19,469 nt of DNA from positions 1-19,469 of the forward strand of contig JAJZLZ010000030.1 of assembly GCA_021850375.1 (NCBI GenBank), written 5' to 3'. Under the pieces are notes generated by a model. The model worked only from the letters and a program-made list of their open reading frames with translations. It had not been told where the DNA came from and did no database searches. The position numbers were made by a program, and so were the translations under genes. Position 1 is the stretch's first letter. Each line of letters begins with the position of its first letter. The DNA is from Microcaldota archaeon (lineage in GTDB: Archaea; Micrarchaeota; Micrarchaeia; Micrarchaeales; Micrarchaeaceae). This document shows positions 1 through 6,663 of the stretch, piece by piece.

Positions 1-2286
1 ATGGCGCTTCAACAGCTCGCTATCGCGCAGGCTCCTCTTCAATTCTTTCTTTGTGCCTCTAGATCTTATATCTCTAAATATACCCTCTATCTCCCTTGCA
101 CTGATATTCAAATTACGGTCAATATCAAGTACAAAGCCGCTGTCGCATACTATATTTCTTATTTTAGCCTCATGCATTTCTGCAAGATTTTCGGCCACTA
201 ATCGTGATAGGGCATCGTTAATTGCACGCCCAAACATTGAATGGAATATTACAAGGTTCTTGCCGATAAGCGCATCACAAGTCTGCTCAATTAGCAATAG
301 CTTGGAATTTGGTATATAGGCAGCAAAAAGCATCTGCTCTGCAAAATAATTATAGACTTCTAGCATCTCGTTTTGGTCCATTGGAAGCTCCTTTATTATA
401 CCATATATCCCATTTGGCATTTCATCTATGCTAGATATGATGCGTATGTGCTTTTCGGCTCTCATATGCTCAAAGATTACTCGCCTTAGTTCGTTTATCT
501 GGGATGCGCATTCAAATGCCAAGGAGAGCTGCTCAGAATGCCATGGAGGTATTGCAAGCAGATTTGACGTTGACAAGCTTACATAGCATCGCGTATCGCG
601 AATATTCTCGAATTTATACATCCGGCCGCCTAAGGCAAATATATCCCCGATGTTTAGTTTTGCGGCAAAATCCTCATCTATGCTGCCTATCCAGTGCTTC
701 TGGTCATCAAAGACGGATATTGACATGGAATCTGGTATTGTACCAGAATTGAGCATGTATATGCCATTGTCGATTGCGCCGCTGCTTTTAAACGTATTTT
801 TTGCCTTATCTATGCGTATCTTCGGATATATGTACGCACCCTGCGCATCTCCATAAGAATTTGTAAGAGAATTTAGAACACTAAGCATATCCTCGCGAGT
901 TAGGTTGACATATGGATATGCATTTCTTATTATGCCAAGCGCCAAATCTATATCCCATTCCCTGCCAATAGCCATGCCGATGATGTGCTGCGCTAAAATG
1001 TCAAGAGAATTTTTAGGCACGGAAAACAAATCCAGCTGCCTTTTGAGCGCCATGTTTAGAAGAACTGACGACTCAAATAGATCATCGCGATTTGACGCTA
1101 TTATCTCGCCTCTTGCTATTGCCTTATAAGAATGCCCCGCGCGGCCGATTCTTTGCAAAATGCGCGTTGTGCTCTTGGGCGAGCCTAGCTGCACTACCAT
1201 ATCTATCGCGCCCACATCAATTCCCAGCTCTAGGCTGGTTGAGGATATAGCGCATTTTAGCGAGCCCTTCTTCAAGAGCTCTTCCACTTCGAGCCTTGAC
1301 TGCCTTGAGAGTGAGCCATGGTGCGCGGCTATCTCCTCCCCGTATTTGAAACGGCGCTTCAAATTGAGCGCTACGCGCTCCGTGCCCGCGCGCGTGTTTG
1401 TAAATATAATAGTTGATTTCCACATTTGTATTATCCTGTCGATTTCAGCATACATAGGACCGTCAAAATCATCTTGGATCGAAAGCGATTGCTCGCTTTT
1501 TGGATATGCCACCTTTGCATCAATGCCTTTGTCCCATGATGCATCAACAATGATGCAATCAGACATCTCGCCGCCCTCGCAACCAACAAGATATTTTGCG
1601 GCCTCATCCATAGGATTCATCGTGGCGCCAAGCCCTATGCGCAATAGCCTATGGCCTATCATGTGCTCAAGCCGTGCTATGGAAAGTGATAGATGCACAC
1701 CGCGCTTATTGCCCGCGAGCCCGTGCAACTCGTCTATGATTAAAAACTTTGCTTGCCTTAGTTTTTGTGCAAATTTATCGGAATTTAAAAGTATCGCAAG
1801 GCTCTCAGGTGTCGTCACTAATATATTAGGCGGATGCAAAAGCTGTCTTCTCCTCTCACTCTGAGAGGTGTCGCCGGTTCTGATCCCGACCCTAACAGGC
1901 ATTATATTTTGCTTTATAACATCAATTCCCAGCTCTTTTCGTATAATCGAATATATCTGCTCAATTGGGCCAAGCAGATTCTTGTAAACGTCGTTGTTTA
2001 ACGCCCTTAGAGGCGAGACATATATACAATACACCATCTCTTCTAATTTGCCTTGCATGCTGTAATCAAAAAGCCTGCTTATTATCGAAAGAAAACCCGA
2101 GATTGTCTTGCCCGATCCCGTAGGCGCGCAAATCAGAACATTTTTATCCTCGCTTATCAGCTTGAATGAGAAGCGCTGAGGAGGAGTTAATTCCGTAAAG
2201 TTTTGCTCAAACCACTTGCGCACATACAAATTCAAAGAGCCAAGGCTCTCTTGGGCGCTAAATGAGGATGTTGCATATGATATCAT
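1..2286 (-). CDS. lhr: Lhr-family ATP-dependent helicase, 3' end beyond the window
   Basis: Superfamily 2 large helicase-related (Lhr) protein; the family unwinds DNA and RNA-DNA hybrids in repair and recombination. The frame stays open for 762 codons to base 1, so the C-terminus is missing. Visible motifs, numbered from the chosen start: Walker A APTGSGKT at about 54-61, TTPESLAILL (Ib), Walker B as DELH at about 185-188, motif III as GLGATMN, motif V SSTSLELGID at about 348-357, and motif VI QRIGRAGH at about 378-385. The LELGID...QRIGRAGH pair is the Lhr hallmark. The following 370 residues would hold the winged-helix and Lhr-core domains. Start: an in-frame ATG exists at 2325, but the TATA-like element at 2332-2346 would put the transcript start downstream of it. 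The ATG at 2286 has a GGTG site 5 nt upstream, so I prefer it. Motif III usually reads SAT; here it is GAT. Confidence 0.9.
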   Translation of the reverse strand, partial: MISYATSSFSAQESLGSLNLYVRKWFEQNFTELTPPQRFSFKLISEDKNVLICAPTGSGKTISGFLSIISRLFDYSMQGKLEEMVYCIYVSPLRALNNDVYKNLLGPIEQIYSIIRKELGIDVIKQNIMPVRVGIRTGDTSQSERRRQLLHPPNILVTTPESLAILLNSDKFAQKLRQAKFLIIDELHGLAGNKRGVHLSLSIARLEHMIGHRLLRIGLGATMNPMDEAAKYLVGCEGGEMSDCIIVDASWDKGIDAKVAYPKSEQSLSIQDDFDGPMYAEIDRIIQMWKSTIIFTNTRAGTERVALNLKRRFKYGEEIAAHHGSLSRQSRLEVEELLKKGSLKCAISSTSLELGIDVGAIDMVVQLGSPKSTTRILQRIGRAGHSYKAIARGEIIASNRDDLFESSVLLNMALKRQLDLFSVPKNSLDILAQHIIGMAIGREWDIDLALGIIRNAYPYVNLTREDMLSVLNSLTNSYGDAQGAYIYPKIRIDKAKNTFKSSGAIDNGIYMLNSGTIPDSMSISVFDDQKHWIGSIDEDFAAKLNIGDIFALGGRMYKFENIRDTRCYVSLSTSNLLAIPPWHSEQLSLAFECASQINELRRVIFEHMRAEKHIRIISSIDEMPNGIYGIIKELPMDQNEMLEVYNYFAEQMLFAAYIPNSKLLLIEQTCDALIGKNLVIFHSMFGRAINDALSRLVAENLAEMHEAKIRNIVCDSGFVLDIDRNLNISAREIEGIFRDIRSRGTKKELKRSLRDSELLKRH

Positions 2287-2331
2287 AGATGCACCGAAAA
2301 CGCGCTGCGTATGCTGTAGATACATGTTTAA

Positions 2332-2346
2332 TATAAAAATATTTAA
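2332..2346 (-). promoter_or_regulatory. TATA-like promoter of the Lhr helicase gene
   Basis: On the minus strand this reads AAATATTTTTATATT, an A/T-only block typical of an archaeal TATA box. Initiation about 25 nt downstream falls near 2310-2317. That gives a short leader before the ATG at 2286 and excludes the ATG at 2325. Confidence 0.4.
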
Positions 2347-2393
2347 GGAAAAGAATGGAGTGCCAAAATCATTTGGCACATCTATATTGCAAT

Positions 2394-2753
2394 CTACTTA
2401 TAGATGGACTGGTATTTATTGCCCGAATCGTCGATTATGTGTATGCACTCTCCTTCGCATTCTATAAGGCATGCCTGGCAGAGTATGCATGCGGATCCGT
2501 TTATACCAACTGATATGCCTCCGCTCTGGCCATCATTTTCCGGTGCAAAGTGCTTGTGCCCATCCTGCACATCCTTCCATTTTGCCTCGACTGCCGGATC
2601 ATGCACGCCCGCCCATTTCATCTCTTCAGGCGCGTTGTCGGCGTTCGCTTTTGCGGCATCAGCTCTGCTATGCATCTCGAATACCGCAACAGGGCATACG
2701 TCCTTGCAGTGCTGGCATCCAGTGCATTTGGGCTTATCTACATATACGTCCAT
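2394..2753 (-). CDS. Dicluster [4Fe-4S] ferredoxin with a long central insert
   Basis: Soluble electron carrier of 119 residues. The first cluster motif is C10-x2-C13-x2-C16-x3-C20-P, the classical form. The second is C89-x2-C92-x2-C95-x3-C99, but the Pro that usually follows the last Cys is Glu, and an extra Cys sits at 103 (CEGEC). About 68 residues separate the two motifs, far more than the roughly 25-30 of a compact bacterial-type 2[4Fe-4S] ferredoxin. The insert is Ala, Lys, Glu and Trp rich and contains three His (51, 66, 68). The start at 2753 has a GTGAT site (2763-2759) 5 nt upstream, and a TATA-like AATATAAAG at 2783-2791 predicts a leader of about 10 nt. It is a single-gene unit between the Lhr gene and the stalk operon, with no oxidoreductase partner here. 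The electron donor and acceptor cannot be inferred. Confidence 0.88.
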   Translation of the reverse strand: MDVYVDKPKCTGCQHCKDVCPVAVFEMHSRADAAKANADNAPEEMKWAGVHDPAVEAKWKDVQDGHKHFAPENDGQSGGISVGINGSACILCQACLIECEGECIHIIDDSGNKYQSIYK

Positions 2754-2782
2754 ATCGCATCACTAACATATCTACAGATATA

Positions 2783-2791
2783 CTTTATATT
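2783..2791 (-). promoter_or_regulatory. TATA box of the ferredoxin gene
   Basis: The minus strand reads AATATAAAG, about 35 nt upstream of the ferredoxin ATG. A transcript starting about 25 nt downstream (near 2763) would carry a short leader containing the TTAGTGAT ribosome-binding site. Confidence 0.5.
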
Positions 2792-2823
2792 GTATCTGCG
2801 TTATTTATTTACATGCGTATATG

Positions 2824-3138
2824 TTAGCCGCCAAATAGGCTTGCCAATCCTCCTGCAGCTTCCTCTTCCTTCTTAGAATCGTCCTTGTGCTCTTCCTTCT
2901 TCTTCTCAGGAGCGGCTCCGTGTGCCGGCGCGGCTGGCGCTGCGGCTGCAGATGCTTGCATTGCCTGCGCATTCTTTATAACATCTTTTATGTTAACCCC
3001 CTTGAGGGATGCGACTATAGCCTTTGCTTGCGCTTCATCAGGGCTCATGCCCGCAGCCTTCACGACTTCTTCTATATTCTTCTCGTTTATCTCCTTCCCT
3101 GCTGCATCGAGCAGGAGAGCAGCATATACGTACTCCAT
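2824..3138 (-). CDS. rpl12: Ribosomal protein L12 (P1), acidic stalk protein
   Basis: Archaeal P1-type stalk protein of 104 residues, a normal length. It recruits and activates translational GTPases on the 50S subunit. Residues 1-60 form the helical dimerisation and P0-binding domain (starts MEYVYAALLL). An Ala/Pro hinge lies at about 62-75, followed by a Lys/Glu-rich segment and the conserved C-terminal tail GGLASLFGG, which contacts elongation factors. It is the last gene of the uL1-uL10-L12 operon, 46 nt after the uL10 stop, with a CGGTGA site before ATG 3138. It is unrelated in fold to bacterial L7/L12. Confidence 0.97.
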   Translation of the reverse strand: MEYVYAALLLDAAGKEINEKNIEEVVKAAGMSPDEAQAKAIVASLKGVNIKDVIKNAQAMQASAAAAPAAPAHGAAPEKKKEEHKDDSKKEEEAAGGLASLFGG

Positions 3139-3184
3139 TCAATTCACCGTTTTAATATTATATTTGACACTAACCTAAAATATT

Positions 3185-4009
3185 TCATTTGTGGGCAAGT
3201 GCGGATGCGGATTGCGCCGCTTTTGATATAAGCACTTCTATTATGCCAGAGTCAAGCGCATGCGCCTCGATTCCTAAGCATAGCGCATTATTATACGCCC
3301 TTGTTATGAAATTATTTATGGTATATTGGTTTAATATGTTGCACTCCATCGATATCGACAGCGCCTGCCTGAACGCGACGCTCATCTGCGCGCTCACCAC
3401 ATCTGCTGTTATCGACAGCGCCGTACGACCGAAGACTATGTTCTGGTATACAAACGCGCTCGGGTCCATGACCGCTTCGAACGGAGTTATTTCAAGTATT
3501 CTAAGGGCCTTTGCTACTGCCGGGCTTATCATGTCCCCTTTCTTGACCAAAATTTTGTCTTTTGCTATGACAACCTTTCCCTTTTGTATCTGAACATCAA
3601 TGCCCGCGCTCTTTAGCTCTGTCACCGTTTGCCCCGGCATTATGCTAGTCTCGCCGCTATTTATCTGCACGTCATTTGGCGCTATCTGGCCCGGCTTTGC
3701 CGAGAGTTTTAAGACTCCGGCCTTAAACCGGCCATATAATTCGAATGGGTCCTCATCGCTTGCGACTATTGCAGATGTGCCAGTCAAGTCTTTAACTAGA
3801 CCCTTGCCGCTCTTTGAACCCTCGAGTATTTTCGATAGAAGCGTCTTTCGCCCCATGATAAAGCTCGTTTTCGGCTTTAGTTTGTTTCTTGTAGACTGCA
3901 CCAGGCGATCTGGAAGATTATTTGTATTAACTACGCCAACAAGCTTGCGCTTGTCTAGTTCTGCTATTGAGCGTTGAACAAATTCAATCTTTCCTTTTTT
4001 ATCCATCAT
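3185..4009 (-). CDS. rplP0: Ribosomal protein uL10 (P0), lacking the acidic C-terminal tail
   Basis: Stalk base protein that binds 23S rRNA and carries L12 dimers. The N-terminal rRNA-binding domain is clear (KLVGVVNTNNLPDRLVQ, then FIMGRKTLLSKIL). It is followed by the archaeal/eukaryotic insertion domain (PGQTVTELKSAGIDVQIQKG, about residues 122-143) and helices of the L12-binding spine (from about 195). At 274 residues it is shorter than typical archaeal P0, about 310-340. It ends SASALAHK and lacks the Ala/Glu-rich linker and GLGALFG-like tail that P0 normally shares with L12. The TGA at 3187-3185 is followed at once by other stops in frame, so no hidden tail lies downstream. The ATG ATG start at 4009 sits 9 nt after the uL1 stop, with a GATGAT-like site between. 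Confidence 0.93.
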   Translation of the reverse strand: MMDKKGKIEFVQRSIAELDKRKLVGVVNTNNLPDRLVQSTRNKLKPKTSFIMGRKTLLSKILEGSKSGKGLVKDLTGTSAIVASDEDPFELYGRFKAGVLKLSAKPGQIAPNDVQINSGETSIMPGQTVTELKSAGIDVQIQKGKVVIAKDKILVKKGDMISPAVAKALRILEITPFEAVMDPSAFVYQNIVFGRTALSITADVVSAQMSVAFRQALSISMECNILNQYTINNFITRAYNNALCLGIEAHALDSGIIEVLISKAAQSASALAHK

Positions 4010-4018
4010 TTAATCATC

Positions 4019-4648
4019 TCACAGCTTAATCGGTGGGCTCATCGTGAGCTTCACATATACTGATCTTATGTACTGCTTGCCAACCTTCTTGGCAACTGAA
4101 CCCAATACTTCATCAATGTTCTGCGCTATTTTTTCGATCTCCATCGATTCGTTTCCGACTATGCAATGCACCGTAGGTAAGTATTTGCCCTTGCTTCTAA
4201 TATAAATTGAATTTGTTATGTTCTCAACGGCCTGCTTTACATCCTGTCCGATAAGCGGCTTTGGCATCTTATTCCTAGGACCTAAAAACTGACCAAACAT
4301 CTTAGCCAAACTAGGCATCATGCTGGGCTGCGCAAGCATCTCGTATTTGAGCAGCTCGTTTAGCCTTAGCTTGTCATTAGCCATAGTCTGCGCTTCTGCA
4401 TTATTCACTATCCTTGCGCCTGCCTGTTGCGCCTTCTCTGATATAGCCTTATCCTCTGCGAAGACAATAACCTTCTGCGCCTTGCCTTTGCCGTTTGGCA
4501 GCTTTACCTCCAAATTCAGCCTGTTTGCAGGCTTGTTCATATCAAGTTCCATGAAGTTTATCGCAAGCTCTACGCTCTGCGTGAATTTTCTCTTCCCTTT
4601 ATTCTCATTGATGAAGGCACTTAGCCTCTCTAGTTTTTCCTTTTCCAT
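4019..4648 (-). CDS. rpl1: Ribosomal protein uL1
   Basis: Archaeal L1, 209 residues, a normal length; it forms the L1 stalk at the tRNA exit site. Family features include EVKLPNGKGKAQ near residue 50, the LGPRNKMPKP segment near 122, and the VHCIVGNESM strand near the C-terminus. The frame extends upstream to an ATG at 4720, but ATG 4648 has a strong GGAGG 7 nt upstream, and the TATA box lies inside the longer version, so 4648 is the start. It is the first gene of the stalk operon; uL11, often its upstream partner in archaea, is not here. Archaeal L1 is known to repress its own mRNA in methanogens. I did not try to fold a target site. Confidence 0.96.
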   Translation of the reverse strand: MEKEKLERLSAFINENKGKRKFTQSVELAINFMELDMNKPANRLNLEVKLPNGKGKAQKVIVFAEDKAISEKAQQAGARIVNNAEAQTMANDKLRLNELLKYEMLAQPSMMPSLAKMFGQFLGPRNKMPKPLIGQDVKQAVENITNSIYIRSKGKYLPTVHCIVGNESMEIEKIAQNIDEVLGSVAKKVGKQYIRSVYVKLTMSPPIKL

Positions 4649-4707
4649 ATAATCCCTCCTGCATTGAGCAGTATGCGGGAAAACAAGCAATACTATTCTA
4701 TTGCAAA

Positions 4708-4718
4708 CGCTTATAAAC
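4708..4718 (-). promoter_or_regulatory. TATA box of the uL1-uL10-L12 operon
   Basis: The minus strand reads GTTTATAAGCG, a near-consensus archaeal TATA box preceded by the purine-rich GGAAAT (possible BRE). It lies about 65 nt upstream of the uL1 ATG. Predicted initiation near 4687 gives a leader of about 40 nt ending in the GGAGG site. Confidence 0.65.
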
Positions 4719-4770
4719 ATTTCCGCACATTTTCAAGAGTCAAATGCCCTGTGCATAAGGCATCTTATTT

Positions 4771-5370
4771 CTATTTTACAAGGTAATCTGGAACGGCGCA
4801 TGATTTATACTCATCCAACAGTCCCTTTCCATATATGAGCCTAAATAGAGATTCTGCTTCCATCTTTGCCCCGACTAGCGCATTGTGCGGACGCGGCTCT
4901 TTGCTAATTCCCACATATTCAAATATCATATCCGAATTAAGATTTGTCCTGTTCCTTTTTGCAGGTGGCGCAATGCCCCTTGATAGCATATGCGCATATG
5001 CAATTGCATGCATATCAACGCTTCTGTTTCCTAATGAAAATCCTATATTGTAGCGTTTGAGGTCTGATTCTATAAATGATATGTCGAACATGACATTATG
5101 GCCCGCCGGGGTGTAGTCGCTCGAATCCGCCGCCCACAATGCAAACTCGGCGAGTACATCTTTTATATGCGGTTTTGCTTGGGATTTTATGTCCTCTTTA
5201 CTAAATCCATTTACGGATAACGACTCGGCGCTGTAGTTTGCGCCTTCCCTTAGCCTGCACTCCTTATAAAAGCGCCTGTGTGGCTCTTCAAAGTCTATTG
5301 CACCGATGCTCAATATCGAATCCGCATTTGGATCTACTCCTGATGTCTCTATATCTATTACTATCATCAT
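4771..5370 (-). CDS. DEDDh-type 3'-5' exonuclease (DnaQ/RNase T fold), active site incomplete
   Basis: A 199-residue exonuclease-fold protein. ExoI is VIDIETSG (D6, E8), ExoII is HNVMFDISF (D96), and ExoIII begins PHNALVGAKMEAE with His162. In DEDDh enzymes an Asp stands five residues after that His (HxAxxDA). Here it is Gly167 (GTC GGG GCA), so one of four metal-binding acids is absent. Activity may be reduced, or another acid such as Glu171 may substitute (inference). Substrate is unknown; relatives include DNA polymerase proofreading subunits and oligonucleotide or RNA trimming enzymes. Start: several in-frame ATGs lie at 5418, 5394, 5379, 5370 and 5367. The TATA box at 5398-5405 predicts initiation near 5376, favouring 5379 or 5370. 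It is transcribed divergently from the primase-like gene. Confidence 0.85.
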   Translation of the reverse strand: MMIVIDIETSGVDPNADSILSIGAIDFEEPHRRFYKECRLREGANYSAESLSVNGFSKEDIKSQAKPHIKDVLAEFALWAADSSDYTPAGHNVMFDISFIESDLKRYNIGFSLGNRSVDMHAIAYAHMLSRGIAPPAKRNRTNLNSDMIFEYVGISKEPRPHNALVGAKMEAESLFRLIYGKGLLDEYKSCAVPDYLVK

Positions 5371-5397
5371 AACACGCATTAGACTACGCTGCATAAG

Positions 5398-5405
5398 TAT
5401 ATAAT
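5398..5405. promoter_or_regulatory. Shared, near-palindromic TATA box between the exonuclease and primase genes
   Basis: TATATAAT reads as ATTATATA on the other strand, so one element could serve both divergent genes. Its centre is 25-26 nt from the plus-strand ATG at 5427, which predicts a leaderless primase mRNA. It is 22-31 nt from the minus-strand ATGs at 5379 and 5370. No Shine-Dalgarno site is visible on either side, in keeping with leaderless starts. Confidence 0.55.
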
Positions 5406-5426
5406 TTTTAAGTTGCATATGAATTT

Positions 5427-6362
5427 ATGGGAGAAGCAAAGGAATCAAATTTTGCATATAAATATCCGTTTTCCAGTGCCGCTAAAATACTCGTCTCAAA
5501 GGCAAATAACGAAATATCAGAGCGCTACTTGCGTGGCGCCGCAGAGCACATTAAATCTGCACTTACCCAGGGGCTTAGATACCGCAACGCGCACATAAGT
5601 TACATAATGGCCGAATACGTATTAACCTACGTGCACGCGCGCATGCTACTTAGCGCAATTGGAAGCACAATACTAATAGAAAGATATGCCCGCGCAGAAT
5701 CTATAAGGTCCGCGGAGGCGTTTGGAAGCGCAGACATAGACGAGCAGATGGAGATAGCATCCGAAATAGGAATTGCTCTTGAAGCTGATGGCAAAATAGG
5801 TAGGACGTATGCGATAGCATTCAACAGGTATATCTCTTACTCTAGTGCATCAAAGGCATTGAGGCTAATAAATTCGAACCTAAAAGACGGCAAAGTTAGC
5901 ATGAATATGAAACAGACGCTCGCGCTCTTTGAAGAGGCGTCTAGAAAGAGAATAATCAGCGGCCTTCCAATAAAAAAAGAGGCCCTTCCGAAGGAAATCA
6001 TATCGTATGCAAAATCAATAGATTTGACATCGCTGGGCTTAATACAAGCACCAGTAAATAAGATTAGGCACGGATCTGATGACTGGATAGAGCGGCTGCT
6101 CATAACCCCAATACCTGATGTTAGGCACAGAACGGTAAATCTCATTTTGGCACCTTATTTTGTAAATATCAGGGGCATGGACGTGGCTAGCGCTACAAAA
6201 TCAATATCTGATTACATTGACAAATGCAAGGAGCTGGAGCCCAACACCAATGTCAATGAATCGTACATACGCTACCAATGTACGTACGCAAAAAACAAAA
6301 AAACAAAACCCATGTCAAAAGAGAACGCCAAGGAGCTGCTTGGCAGCTACATTGACATATAA
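5427..6362 (+). CDS. priL: DNA primase large-subunit-like protein: PriL-type N-terminus with PriX-like C-terminus
   Basis: A 311-residue protein. The first ~205 residues resemble the helical N-terminal domain of archaeal PriL: YPFSSAAKILVSKA near 12-25, ASEIGI near 111, then ALRLINSNLKDGKVSM...LALFEEASRKRI near 144-176. The C-terminal ~90 residues (from WIERLLITPI, about 220) match what I recall of the PriX/noncontiguous-finger primase domain: TPIPDVRHR at 227-235, LILAPYFVNIRGM at 239-251, and YIDKCKEL at 263-270. Usual PriL proteins have a C-terminal 4Fe-4S domain held by four Cys; this protein has only two Cys (267, 285), so no such cluster. Expected role: partner of catalytic PriS in RNA/DNA primer synthesis. 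PriS is not in the window. The assignment rests on remembered family patterns. Confidence 0.6.
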   Translation: MGEAKESNFAYKYPFSSAAKILVSKANNEISERYLRGAAEHIKSALTQGLRYRNAHISYIMAEYVLTYVHARMLLSAIGSTILIERYARAESIRSAEAFGSADIDEQMEIASEIGIALEADGKIGRTYAIAFNRYISYSSASKALRLINSNLKDGKVSMNMKQTLALFEEASRKRIISGLPIKKEALPKEIISYAKSIDLTSLGLIQAPVNKIRHGSDDWIERLLITPIPDVRHRTVNLILAPYFVNIRGMDVASATKSISDYIDKCKELEPNTNVNESYIRYQCTYAKNKKTKPMSKENAKELLGSYIDI

Positions 6363-6366
6363 TGCA

Positions 6367-6552
6367 TTATTGCATCTCAAATGAGTCTGCCGGATTAGTA
6401 TTTGAAAGCCTTAAAAAAGTTATTTGCTCCACTCTGCTAAGTGAATTGTGATGGCCATCTTTTTTGCCACTATTGCTGTATATATTAATTGCTCTACCTT
6501 CCTTCTTTTGCTCCTCAATTCTTTCTTTGTCCTGCCTTATTTCCTTTTCCAT
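6367..6552 (-). CDS. Small charged hypothetical protein, 61 residues
   Basis: I do not recognise this protein. Residues 1-20 are Lys/Glu/Arg rich (MEKEIRQDKERIEEQKKEG) and probably helical. The rest is polar and ends VEQITFLRLSNTNPADSFEM plus Gln. Support for a real gene: a GTGAT site ends 3 nt before the ATG, an A/T-rich TATA candidate (ATTTAAAT, 6593-6600) sits at a suitable distance, and the ORF fills the gap exactly, ending 4 nt from the convergent primase-like gene. There are no Cys, no membrane segment and no signal peptide. It could still be a chance frame. Confidence 0.5.
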   Translation of the reverse strand: MEKEIRQDKERIEEQKKEGRAINIYSNSGKKDGHHNSLSRVEQITFLRLSNTNPADSFEMQ

Positions 6553-6592
6553 ACTATCACACTGCTTTAAGTATAGTATTCTTGTGCTAATG

Positions 6593-6641
6593 ATTTAAAT
6601 GTTATGTATCTAATATATAGATTGTAAGGTTCAAATTTAAA
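6593..6641. promoter_or_regulatory. Divergent promoter region, small ORF / MFS transporter
   Basis: The 111-bp gap holds three A/T blocks. ATTTAAAT (6593-6600) suits the minus-strand small ORF. TAATATATAG (6611-6620) would give the transporter a leader of about 20 nt containing a weak GGTTGA. AAATTTAAA (6633-6641) lies about 27 nt before ATG 6664 and would give a leaderless transporter mRNA. Sequence alone does not choose between the last two. Confidence 0.4.
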
Positions 6642-6663
6642 CTACTTGTTTTGGATTGGTTGA

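Noticed and set aside
1160..1864. 234-codon open frame on the plus strand inside the Lhr region
   Set aside because: It lies opposite the helicase frame, which carries all SF2 motifs. The plus-strand translation is Ser-rich with no recognisable domain, as expected of an antisense shadow.
2885..3231. Overlapping plus-strand frames across the L12 gene
   Set aside because: Their Cys-, Ala- and Phe-rich translations are the complement of the Ala/Lys/Glu-rich L12 hinge and tail, not real proteins.
4649..4720. 24-residue N-terminal extension of uL1
   Set aside because: The extension covers the TATA box and the GGAGG site, and no L1 family has such an extension; the start at 4648 is far better supported.
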